A stretch of DNA of 64,000 nucleotides from Alphaproteobacteria bacterium. GTDB lineage: Bacteria > Pseudomonadota > Gammaproteobacteria > Burkholderiales > Burkholderiaceae_C. The notes below the pieces were generated by a model that saw only the letters and a program-made list of their open reading frames with translations, was not told where the DNA came from and searched no databases. The stretch covers positions 95,621 to 159,620 of the forward strand of contig JASGCM010000003.1 in NCBI GenBank assembly GCA_030054175.1, read 5' to 3'. Of the stretch, positions 44,106-51,883 are shown piece by piece. Numbering within the stretch: position 1 is the stretch's first letter; each line of letters begins with the position of its first letter. The translations under genes and the position numbers were made by a program.

Positions 44106-45653
44106 TCATGCTTGTGATCCTGCTGCCGCCTGCAAGCGCGCACGCAACTCGGTTTTCAACACCTTGCCGTAATTGTTTTTCGGCAACTCATCGACCCAGA
44201 CATAGCGCTTGGGGCGTTTGAAGCGAGCGATGTGCTGGACGCAATGGGCGTCCAATTCGGCAGCGTTGGGTACATGGCCAGCTTGGTGAACGACAAAGGC
44301 GACCACAATCTCGCCCCACTCAGGGTCAGGCCCTCCGACCACGCTCACCTCGGCCACGCCGGGAGCGGTCAGCAAAACCTCTTCGACCTCGCGCGGATAA
44401 ATGTTGGAGCCGCCCGAAATGAGCAAGTCTTTGCTGCGGTCTTTCAAGGTGACGAAGCCATCGGCATCGAGGCTGCCCATGTCACCGGTCCACAGCCAGC
44501 CGTCGCGGATGGCGGCCGCAGTGGCTTCGGGGTTGCGCCAATAACCCGCCATGACGGTGTCACCGCGCACCACCACCTCGCCGACTTCGCTCTGAGGCAA
44601 ATCGCTGCCATCGGGGTCCACCACCCGAACCCGCACCGGGGTTTGGGCCATGCCCACCGAGGCCAAACGCTCGGTATATCTGGGGTGCCCTGAATCAGAC
44701 AGATGGGCCCGAGAAAGGAAAGTGCCCACCATGGGCGTTTCACCCTGACCATAAATTTGCACGAAGCGCGGACCCATGATGCGCAAGGCGCGCTGGATGT
44801 CAGCGGCGTACATGGGCGCGCCACCATAGACGATGGTCTTGAACGACTGGGCGCAGCGCTTGGGGCTGTGAGCTCGGGCTTGAGCCTCGTCGACCAAACG
44901 CTTGACGATGGTGGGGGCGGCGAACATGGACATGGGGCCGATCTGCAAGCCCAAGTCAAACAGCTCGGTCGGATCCATACCACCCGATTCAGGCACCACA
45001 TGGCGGGCACCCGCCATCAGGTGAGGAATGGCGTAAATGCCAGCGCCGTGTGACATGGGTGCGGCATACACGGCGGCATCACCCGCAGCGATCGGATCAA
45101 CATCGACGAAATAACCCATGCCCATGGAGCGCAGATTGCGGTGGGTGATCATTACCCCTTTAGGTCGTCCGGTGGTGCCGCTGGTGTAGAACAACCAGGC
45201 GGTGTCGTTGGCGTCGCGTTCGGCGGGCTGCTGCGGGCCCAAGGCGCCAGTGAGCCACTGATCGGCCTGCGCACCTTCGGTGTCGGTGACCCCGAGCAGC
45301 CCCGTCAGGGCCGAAGCATCGGGCACCAAATCAGAGGTCACAAAGGCCCAACTGGCTTGGGCATTGTCGATGATCCACTGCAACTCTTTGAGGTGCAGCT
45401 TGGCATTGACGGGCACCACCACCAAACCGGCCCACCAGGCGCCGAACATGATTTCGAGATAACGAGGGTGATTGCGCATGAAAAGCACCACCCGATCTCC
45501 GGGTTGCAAGCCTTGGTCACTCAGGTGCTGCGCCAGGCTGGCGGCACGGCCGGCCCACTGGGCATGGGTAGCACGCAGTTGTGCGCCGTTAAAAATGGCC
45601 GGTGTATCGGGTGCCGCTAGGGCAACACGACGCAGCAAATGGGCGATGTTCAT
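44106..45653 (-). CDS. AMP-forming acyl-CoA ligase family protein
   Basis: The start is at MNIAHLLRRVALAAPDTPAIF (515 residues); the longer frame has no ribosome site and extends into the promoter region. The adenylate-forming motif A3 is LFYTSGTTGRPKG; later motifs are YGQGET, DGWLWTGDMGSLDADGFVTLKDR (A7-A8), and the lysine-containing PKNNYGKVLK (A10). Enzymes of this class activate a carboxylate with ATP and load it onto CoA. Substrate cannot be told from the sequence; medium-chain or aromatic acids are possible. The gene stands alone, divergent from lldD, with CACAAT ending 6 bp before the ATG. Confidence 0.85.
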   Translation of the reverse strand: MNIAHLLRRVALAAPDTPAIFNGAQLRATHAQWAGRAASLAQHLSDQGLQPGDRVVLFMRNHPRYLEIMFGAWWAGLVVVPVNAKLHLKELQWIIDNAQASWAFVTSDLVPDASALTGLLGVTDTEGAQADQWLTGALGPQQPAERDANDTAWLFYTSGTTGRPKGVMITHRNLRSMGMGYFVDVDPIAAGDAAVYAAPMSHGAGIYAIPHLMAGARHVVPESGGMDPTELFDLGLQIGPMSMFAAPTIVKRLVDEAQARAHSPKRCAQSFKTIVYGGAPMYAADIQRALRIMGPRFVQIYGQGETPMVGTFLSRAHLSDSGHPRYTERLASVGMAQTPVRVRVVDPDGSDLPQSEVGEVVVRGDTVMAGYWRNPEATAAAIRDGWLWTGDMGSLDADGFVTLKDRSKDLLISGGSNIYPREVEEVLLTAPGVAEVSVVGGPDPEWGEIVVAFVVHQAGHVPNAAELDAHCVQHIARFKRPKRYVWVDELPKNNYGKVLKTELRARLQAAAGSQA

Positions 45654-45659
45654 GCCCGA

Positions 45660-45665
45660 ATTGTG
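45660..45665 (-). promoter_or_regulatory. Candidate -10 box for leaderless acyl-CoA ligase mRNA
   Basis: On the minus strand CACAAT-TCGGGC-ATG places the +1 at or beside the start codon. The hexamer is weaker than others in the set (C at the first position). Confidence 0.3.
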
Positions 45666-45739
45666 CAACGAAGAACACCCCGGGTACAGACCGGTACAAG
45701 ACAGGCGGGTTAACATAGAGGAGGAAGGAGTCCACCCAC

Positions 45740-46894
45740 ATGCCCGTCATCACCACCATCGAAGACCTGCGCGTTTTGGCCGAGCGCCGCGTGCCCCGCA
45801 TGTTTTATGACTATGCCGACAGCGGGTCGTACACCGAAAGCACCTACCGCGGCAATGAAAGCGCTTTTGGCAAGATCAAACTGCGTCAGCGCGTGGCCGT
45901 GAACATGGAAGGCCGCAGCACCGCCAGCACCATGGTGGGTTTGCCCGTGGCCATGCCGGTGGCCATCGCGCCCACGGGCTTGACCGGCATGCAGCATGCC
46001 GACGGTGAAATCCTGGCTGCACGTGCGGCCCGAGAGTTCGGCATCCCCTTCACCCTGTCGACCATGAGCATTTGCTCGATCGAAGACGTTGCCCTACACG
46101 CCGGCGAGGGTTTTTGGTTCCAGCTGTATGTCATGAAAGACCGGGGCTTCATCGAGCGCCTGATCGACCGCGCCAAAGCGGCGAATTGTGGCGCTCTGGT
46201 GTTGACCCTCGATTTGCAAATTCTGGGACAACGCCACAAGGACATCAAAAATGGCCTGTCGGCACCGCCCAAGCTGACCGTCAAAAACATCCTGAACATG
46301 ATGACCAAGCCGAGTTGGTGCATGCGCATGTTAGGCACGCCGCGTCGCCAGTTTGGCAACATCGTGGGTCATGTCACCGGCGTGGCCGACATGAGCAGTC
46401 TTTCCAGTTGGACGGCCTCTCAGTTTGACCCGGCACTGAGTTGGGACGACGTGCAGTGGATCAAAAACCGCTGGGGTGGCAAGCTGATCATCAAAGGCAT
46501 CATGGACGCAGAAGATGCCAAGTTGGCGGCCCAGTCGGGGGCCGACGCGCTGATCGTATCGAACCACGGCGGACGTCAATTGGATGGCGCGCCCAGCAGC
46601 ATCGAGGCCTTGCCGGCCATCGTCGATGCGGTGGGCAGTCAGATCGAAGTCCACATGGATGGCGGCATCCGCAGCGGCCAAGACGTGCTCAAAGCGCGTG
46701 CCCTGGGCGCACGCGGCGTCTACATCGGGCGCGCCATGCTCTACGGCCTGGGCGCCATGGGCCAAGAGGGCGTGGCCAAGGCCATCGACATCATCCACAA
46801 AGAGCTCGACATCACCATGGCGTTTTGTGGCCACACCCAAATCGATCGGGTGAACCGCGACATCCTGCTGCCGGGCACCTACCCGACCGCTTAA
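45740..46894 (+). CDS. lldD: FMN-dependent alpha-hydroxy acid dehydrogenase (LldD-like)
   Basis: The protein has 384 residues, with a strong GGAGGAAGGAG ribosome site. The TIM-barrel FMN enzyme oxidises an L-2-hydroxy acid such as L-lactate to the 2-oxoacid. The active-site base and arginine are His276 and Arg279 in SNHGGRQLDGA, and the FMN-binding lysine is Lys252 in IIKGIMD. APTGLTGMQHADGE, STMSICSIED and MDGGIRSGQDVLKA are further family blocks. The length and sequence agree with betaproteobacterial proteins annotated LldD, but the true substrate could be glycolate, mandelate or another hydroxy acid. dinB follows 30 bp downstream. Confidence 0.85.
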   Translation: MPVITTIEDLRVLAERRVPRMFYDYADSGSYTESTYRGNESAFGKIKLRQRVAVNMEGRSTASTMVGLPVAMPVAIAPTGLTGMQHADGEILAARAAREFGIPFTLSTMSICSIEDVALHAGEGFWFQLYVMKDRGFIERLIDRAKAANCGALVLTLDLQILGQRHKDIKNGLSAPPKLTVKNILNMMTKPSWCMRMLGTPRRQFGNIVGHVTGVADMSSLSSWTASQFDPALSWDDVQWIKNRWGGKLIIKGIMDAEDAKLAAQSGADALIVSNHGGRQLDGAPSSIEALPAIVDAVGSQIEVHMDGGIRSGQDVLKARALGARGVYIGRAMLYGLGAMGQEGVAKAIDIIHKELDITMAFCGHTQIDRVNRDILLPGTYPTA

Positions 46895-46924
46895 GGCCTT
46901 CACCGCACGACGGGGGCCAGCACG

Positions 46925-48172
46925 ATGTCGAACCTGCCCCGACGCATCGCTCACTTGGACATGGACGCGTTTTACGCGTCGTGCGAGATCATGCGATACC
47001 CTCAGTTGCGTGGTCTGCCGGTGGTGATCGGTGGCCGGCGTCGGCGTGAAGACGATTTGCTGGCCATCGTGCAGGCCCTGCAGCCCGAAGGCGATTGGCA
47101 GGCCGACAACCTGTCCGAAAGATTGCACCACCTCCCACTGGAGGCCTTCCCCAAACTGGATGGCTATGTGGGCCGAGGCGTGATCACCACTGCCACTTAC
47201 GAGGCACGACAGTTTGGCGTCGGCTCGGCCATGGGCTTGATGAAAGCAGCGCAGCAATGCCCGCAGGCCATCTTGCTCCCGGTTGATTTTGAGCGCTACC
47301 GGGCTTACTCGCGCCAGTTCAAAGCCGTGATCACCGAGATCGCCCCGGTGATGGAAGACCGGGGAGTGGATGAGGTCTACATGGATTTCACCGAGGTGCC
47401 GGGTGGCCAGCGCGAAGGCGGCCGGGTACTGGCGCGTCTGATCCAGAAAAGCATCCACCAGGCCACAGGACTGACCTGCTCCATCGGCGTTGCGCCCAAT
47501 AAGCTGCTGGCCAAAATGGCCAGCGAGTTTCACAAGCCCAACGGCATTTCGGTGCTGCACGAGTCTGATTTGGAAAGCCGGATCTGGCCACTGCCTTGCC
47601 GCAAAATCAATGGCATCGGCCCCAAGGCCGAAGTCAAGCTCAAAGCGCTGGGCATCGACACCATCGGCCAGTTGGCCGCGCTTGATCGCTTCGAATTGAT
47701 GGAAACCTTTGGCCGCAGTTATGGCGCTTGGTTGTTTGAGGCAGCTTGGGGCCGCGATGATCGACCGGTACAAACGGAAAGTGAGCCGGTGGGGGTGAGC
47801 CGAGAAACGACTTTCGAGCGCGACTTGCATGCGATTCAAGACCGCGACACGCTGGGCCGTGTGTTCACCCGGCTGTGCGAACAAGTCGCCGACGACCTGC
47901 GACGCAAAGGCTATGTCGGGCGCACCGTAGGCATCAAACTGCGATACGAGAATTTCCAGAGCGTGACGCGCGACATATCGGTCGATGAACCCACCGACGA
48001 CCCACAACGGATTCGGCAATTGGCCGGTCAGTGCCTGAAGCGGGTCGACCTGCAGCGGCGCTTTCGCTTGCTGGGGGTGCGCGTGAGCTCATTGATGCGC
48101 GCCGACGCTTGGCAAGCCCAGCGCGCCAGCGATCCCCAAGCAGGTTATGGCGAGAGCGAATCGCTGTTTTGA
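46925..48172 (+). CDS. dinB: DNA polymerase IV (Y-family, DinB)
   Basis: The protein has 415 residues. Y-family motifs are HLDMDAFYAS (first metal aspartates), the steric and catalytic GVDEVYMDFTEVP (SLDE-equivalent), and CSIGVAPNKLLAKMASEFHKP, followed by thumb and little-finger domains. An insertion of about 40 residues after VVIGGRR (RREDDLLAIVQALQPEG and on) precedes GVITTATYEAR. I recall a similar insert in other betaproteobacterial DinB proteins. The very end, ESESLF, could be a beta-clamp-binding motif. The polymerase copies damaged DNA with low fidelity. No LexA box was recognised upstream, and it may be co-transcribed with lldD. The 3' end overlaps the convergent EI24 gene by 28 bp. 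Confidence 0.95.
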   Translation: MSNLPRRIAHLDMDAFYASCEIMRYPQLRGLPVVIGGRRRREDDLLAIVQALQPEGDWQADNLSERLHHLPLEAFPKLDGYVGRGVITTATYEARQFGVGSAMGLMKAAQQCPQAILLPVDFERYRAYSRQFKAVITEIAPVMEDRGVDEVYMDFTEVPGGQREGGRVLARLIQKSIHQATGLTCSIGVAPNKLLAKMASEFHKPNGISVLHESDLESRIWPLPCRKINGIGPKAEVKLKALGIDTIGQLAALDRFELMETFGRSYGAWLFEAAWGRDDRPVQTESEPVGVSRETTFERDLHAIQDRDTLGRVFTRLCEQVADDLRRKGYVGRTVGIKLRYENFQSVTRDISVDEPTDDPQRIRQLAGQCLKRVDLQRRFRLLGVRVSSLMRADAWQAQRASDPQAGYGESESLF

Positions 48173-49023
48173 GGGGAGGCCGGGTTGGCCACCACGTCGA
48201 TCACTTTTTCATCCTCGGGGCGGACGCCTTGGGCCAAACGCATCTCATGAAGGGCGTTCAGGCCATAGTGGGTGAACCACAGCGCACCAAAAGCAAATAC
48301 CCAGGTGTAAAGCCAGATTGCCAGGGGCACGAGCAAAATGAAGGCGGCGGCCAGCATGGCCCCCGAGACCCAAATCAGCCCAGGCGCGGCGCCCATGAAA
48401 CCGACCACCACGCCCATGGACCACAAAGCCATGCGGTAACGCCTGAATATCTCTTGGCGCTCGGGCACGCTGGCATGTTCGGCCAGCGCATCGTAGGCCA
48501 TGACCCGATAGGTGAGCCAACCCCAGATGAAGGGCGGCAACAAAAACATGAAAGGTGGCACCCACCAAAGCGGAAAGCTGAGGATCAATACCAAGAGCGT
48601 GATCAGGGTCGATTTCAGGGTGAACCAGACGCTGCCGGCCAAACTACCGCCACGCAGCCTTTGCATGTGGGGAAAGCGGCGACGGGCGACACCGTCGAGC
48701 AAAGGCGTGCTGAGCAGCCAAGAGACCGACAAAAGGCTGAGCACCACCAGCAACGGGGTCACGGTGAAAGCGATGATCAAGGTGGCCAACACAGTTTGCC
48801 AGGCCACGAAACCCCAACGCGACAGAAAGGTGAATCCGGCCTGCAGCCACGGCCAGGTTTCGATGGCATCGGTCACCCAAACCTGCGCCGGGTCGAGAAA
48901 GAAATAAGCCAGCACCATGACCCCCACCACCAGCAATACCAAGGGCATGAGGGTGAGCACCAGTACGCGGGGGGTCAGCGCATAAACGAACGCGCGCCAG
49001 AAAGCGTCAAGGATTTTGATCAT
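48145..49023 (-). CDS. EI24-domain (CysZ-like) membrane protein
   Basis: The start is at MIKILDAFWRAFVYALTPRVL (292 residues); the longer frame is rejected. Six or more hydrophobic helices are spread through the protein, with the EI24-type pattern STPLLDGVARRRFPHMQRLRGG and FPLWWVPPFMFLLPPFIWGWLTYRVMAYD, split across two helices. EI24 proteins include the sulfate transporter CysZ, though many members have no known substrate. The C-terminal 25 residues are polar. It converges on dinB (28-bp overlap). A GATAAT box ends 6 bp before the ATG and no ribosome site is present. Confidence 0.8.
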   Translation of the reverse strand: MIKILDAFWRAFVYALTPRVLVLTLMPLVLLVVGVMVLAYFFLDPAQVWVTDAIETWPWLQAGFTFLSRWGFVAWQTVLATLIIAFTVTPLLVVLSLLSVSWLLSTPLLDGVARRRFPHMQRLRGGSLAGSVWFTLKSTLITLLVLILSFPLWWVPPFMFLLPPFIWGWLTYRVMAYDALAEHASVPERQEIFRRYRMALWSMGVVVGFMGAAPGLIWVSGAMLAAAFILLVPLAIWLYTWVFAFGALWFTHYGLNALHEMRLAQGVRPEDEKVIDVVANPASPQNSDSLSP

Positions 49024-49029
49024 GCCCTG

Positions 49030-49035
49030 ATTATC
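49030..49035 (-). promoter_or_regulatory. Candidate -10 box for leaderless EI24-gene mRNA
   Basis: On the minus strand GATAAT-CAGGGC-ATG has the same 6-base spacing as the fimV, lapA and lysR cases. No convincing -35 is seen. Confidence 0.45.
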
Positions 49036-49187
49036 GGGTCTGTGGGCATGACAAGCCTTGACCACGCCAGAGGACACCTGGCACGGCAAGCGCACCAATT
49101 TTCGGGTATGTCCCAAGCCAGGTCCATGGTCTCTTGTGTTGTCATGCCAGACTGGCACCATCGTCCCGACCTTGGAGGAAAACACCC

Positions 49188-50288
49188 ATGCGAATTCATC
49201 ACCTGACCCGGCATGCACTGGGGCTCCTGTTGTGGGGGGCGTCGACCTTGACCCATTCGCAGGGCGTACCCGATGGCGCTGGCAAGTCCCTGGTGGATGG
49301 GGTCTGCAACAGCTGCCACCTGTTGACGCAACGCGTGGGCGGGGGCTACACCCCTCAGGGCTGGGACACGGTGCTGCGAATGATGACCAACCATGGCCTG
49401 AATTTGACTGCGGACCAACTCGCATTGGCCAAAAATTACTTGGCCCAGGCCTACCCCGAAAAACCCAAACCCCCGGCCGTCTTGATCGATGGCAGGCACC
49501 AAATCACCCTGCAAGCCTGACAAGTGCTCACCCCGGGCTCTCGGCCCCATGACCCCCTGGGCGCCAGGGATGGGTCGCTTTGGTACACCGGGCAAATGTC
49601 AGGTGTGTTGGGGCGCATTGATCCCCGGACCGGTCAAATCAGGGAATACCCGCTTAACACCCCACACTCGGGGCCCCACGGGCTGATGGAGGACCGCGAC
49701 GGCAACATCTGGTACACGGGCAATGCTGCCAACCTGATGGGTAAGCTCAACCCCAAAACCGGCCAAGTCACTGAATACCCAATCGCCGACCCCACCGTGA
49801 AAGATCCCCACTCTTTGCTCATTGACCGCCAGGGCATGGTGTGGTTCACCGCGCAAAACGGCAACCGAGTGGGTCGGATCAATCCGTCGACTGGCGAGAT
49901 CAAGTTGCTGAGCCCGTCCACCGCCAACTCGCGCCCCTACGGCATCATGGAAGACTCAAAAGGCATGATCTACTATGTGGCTTTTGGCACGAACAAAATC
50001 GGTCGCGTCAACCCCAAGACCCTGGAAATCCAAGAGTACACACTGCCGAACGCCGCGTCGCGCCCCCGCCAATTGGTGATCACGCCCGACGACACCCTCT
50101 GGTATGCCGACTTTCCGCGCGGGGTCATCGGCCACTTAGACCCCCAGACCGGGCAGGTCGATGAAGTGCCGTCTCCCAGCGGTCCGCGTTCGCAACCCTA
50201 CGGCATGTCGGTGATCAACGGCATCATCTGGTACAGCGAGTCGGGCACCCGTCCTGGCACGGTGGTGCGTCTGGACCCAAAAACCAAA
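49188..50288 (+). pseudogene. Broken cytochrome c / streptogramin-lyase-like propeller gene
   Basis: The 5' part starts at ATG 49188 (GGAGG upstream). It encodes a Sec signal peptide, then a cytochrome c domain with Cys40-Cys43-His44 (CNSCH). An in-frame TGA at 49518-49520 ends it after ITLQA. The same frame continues directly with QVLTPGSRPHDPLGARDGSLW and about 250 residues of Vgb-type beta-propeller (repeats of GRIDPRTGQ, GKLNPKTGQV, GRVNPKTLEI, GHLDPQTGQV). Fusions of these two domains exist as single proteins, where I expect Trp at the TGA position. The 3' end is also lost: after VRLDPKT (about 50285) the frame runs into antisense malonyl-CoA decarboxylase. The gene is therefore doubly damaged. 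The cytochrome fragment alone could still be made. Confidence 0.8.
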
Positions 50289-50858
50289 ACAACGGCGATC
50301 GGGCTGCAGGCGGTGACGCAGGTCATCCCAACCATCGATGGCGTGCACCGCCTCGTGCTGGATGATTTTTTCCAGCAGCTGGGCACTGGAATCCCAGGTG
50401 ATCTCATGCAACTCCAGAAACCCCGGGTTGAACCAAGAGGTGAACAAATGGTGCAAATCGGCATCCAATGCGCGCATGTCGGGGTGGTTGCCCATCTGGG
50501 CCAGCAGCTCGGCGCGCAGCCGCACCAAAGCGCCCGTCGCGTTCGGGGCGCGATTGATGCGCCGCAGCAACTCTTGCCGAGGGGGTTCCACCACCCGAAA
50601 CAGGTGCATCAGGTTGACCCCGTTGGGTTGGTCGGCATAGGCGGAGGCAGCCTCTTGAACCATCACTGGGTCGGGGTTGAACCCAGTCGAAAGGAACTGG
50701 AAAAACTCGGTCCGTTGCGCCGGGTTCAGTTGCTGGTAGCCCTCGATGATGAGTCGGGCCATGCTCTGGGCGTTCGATTCGCCTCGCTCGCTGAGCAACC
50801 TCCGACAATTTTGCTGGACCGATTCCAGCACACGGGTCTTCAAAAAACGCTGCAACAT
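50280..50858 (-). pseudogene. Truncated malonyl-CoA decarboxylase
   Basis: From MLQRFLKTRVLESVQQN (50858; an earlier ATG at 50936 is possible) about 190 residues match the N-terminal helical domain of malonyl-CoA decarboxylase: EGYQQLNPAQRTEFFQFL, PRQELLRRINRAPNATGALV, and SWFNPGFLELHEITWDSSAQLLEKIIQHEAVHAI (given here in part). Identity ends at WDDLRHRLQPDRRCF, where the family continues into the catalytic acetyltransferase-like domain. Here the frame instead reads antisense through the broken propeller gene. The catalytic domain is missing, so the product cannot decarboxylate malonyl-CoA. A deletion that joined the two genes tail to tail explains both truncations. Confidence 0.82.
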
Positions 50859-50961
50859 GGGGGTGACACTTTGGTGATGGCCGGTCCCAAGACTGGCTCT
50901 AGAATCATTCTCAATCATCGCGGCCCTGCGATGCAACCTTTTTTGATGGACTGGAGACTCT

Positions 50962-51831
50962 ATGAAACTGTTTCGCTACACCGCTGCCGGCCGCACCGGC
51001 TTGGGTGTGATCCGCCCCGGCCACGATGACCAATTCATCGACCTGGCCAGACTGGACGCCAGCCTGGGCACCGAAATGACCCCGTTTTACGACGACGCCG
51101 CCCGCCATCGCGTCGCCGGACTGCTGGCCAAGGCACCAGCCGCTGACTTCCAACCGCTGTCGGCCGTCAAGTTCGAACTGCCCATCGCTCACCCGCCCAA
51201 AATCATTTGCTTGGGCCTGAACTACGCCGATCACGCCAAGGAAGGTGGCCATGCGCGCCCCGAGTACCCCAGCTTTTTCATGCGCGTCGACACCTCGATG
51301 ATTGCCCACAACGCACCCATCGTTCGGCCCAAAGTGTCAACCAAGCTCGACTACGAAGCCGAATTGGCGGTAGTGATTGGCAAGCCGGCGCGTCACTTGA
51401 CCCCCGACAACGCCCTGGATTGCGTGTTTGGTTACAGTTGTTTCAACGATGGCAGCGTGCGCGACTACCAGCGCAAGACCAACCAGTGGACCATCGGCAA
51501 GAACTTTGACCAGACCGGCGGCTTTGGCCCTTGGGTCATCACCGCCGACGAGCTGCCCCCGGGCGCCGCTGGCCTGCGGATCCAAAGCATCCTGAATGGT
51601 CAGGTCATGCAAGACGCCAACACCAATGACTTTCTGTGGAACGTGAAAGAGTCGCTGGTCATCATCTCCGAGTGCATCACCTTGATGCCCGGCGACGTCA
51701 TCATCACCGGCACCCCGGCCGGCGTGGGCTACGCCCGCAACCCGCCAGTGTTCATGAAGCCTGGCGATGTCTGCGATATCGTGATCGAAAAAGTCGGCAC
51801 ACTGCGCAACACCATCGTCGACGAGGCCTGA
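50962..51831 (+). CDS. Fumarylacetoacetate hydrolase family protein
   Basis: The protein has 289 residues, with TGGAG before the ATG. The metal ligands of the FAH fold are visible as Glu132 and Glu134 in DYEAELAVVIG and Asp163 in FNDGSVRD. Other family blocks are CLGLNYADHAKE, TIGKNFDQTGGFGPW, and TLMPGDVIITGTPAGVGY. Members hydrolyse or decarboxylate 2-oxo/acylpyruvate-type compounds in aromatic and sugar-acid degradation (for example acylpyruvases and 2-keto-3-deoxy acid hydrolases). The exact reaction cannot be decided. It stands alone, with the decarboxylase remnant divergent upstream and a stem-loop then recC downstream. Confidence 0.88.
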   Translation: MKLFRYTAAGRTGLGVIRPGHDDQFIDLARLDASLGTEMTPFYDDAARHRVAGLLAKAPAADFQPLSAVKFELPIAHPPKIICLGLNYADHAKEGGHARPEYPSFFMRVDTSMIAHNAPIVRPKVSTKLDYEAELAVVIGKPARHLTPDNALDCVFGYSCFNDGSVRDYQRKTNQWTIGKNFDQTGGFGPWVITADELPPGAAGLRIQSILNGQVMQDANTNDFLWNVKESLVIISECITLMPGDVIITGTPAGVGYARNPPVFMKPGDVCDIVIEKVGTLRNTIVDEA

Positions 51832-51840
51832 CGGCCCTCC

Positions 51841-51861
51841 GGGGCTCACCATTTGAGCCCC
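51841..51861 (+). terminator. Stem-loop after FAH-family gene
   Basis: GGGGCTCA-CCATT-TGAGCCCC is a perfect 8-bp stem with a 5-base loop, 9 bp after the stop. There is no T-run. A TATGCT box and the recC start follow within 25 bp, the same layout as at ihfB-lapA. Confidence 0.5.
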
Positions 51862-51870
51862 GCCATGGGC

Positions 51871-51876
51871 TATGCT
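51871..51876 (+). promoter_or_regulatory. Candidate -10 box for near-leaderless recC mRNA
   Basis: TATGCT is followed by 7 bases and ATG at 51884. An earlier in-frame ATG at 51872 lies inside the hexamer and would not be transcribed from it. The hexamer is a weaker match than TACAAT. Confidence 0.35.
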
Positions 51877-51883
51877 AGAACGC

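Noticed and set aside
49524-51029. 501-codon protein
   Set aside because: Its second half is antisense to malonyl-CoA decarboxylase and the FAH gene start; it exists only because of the deletion joint.
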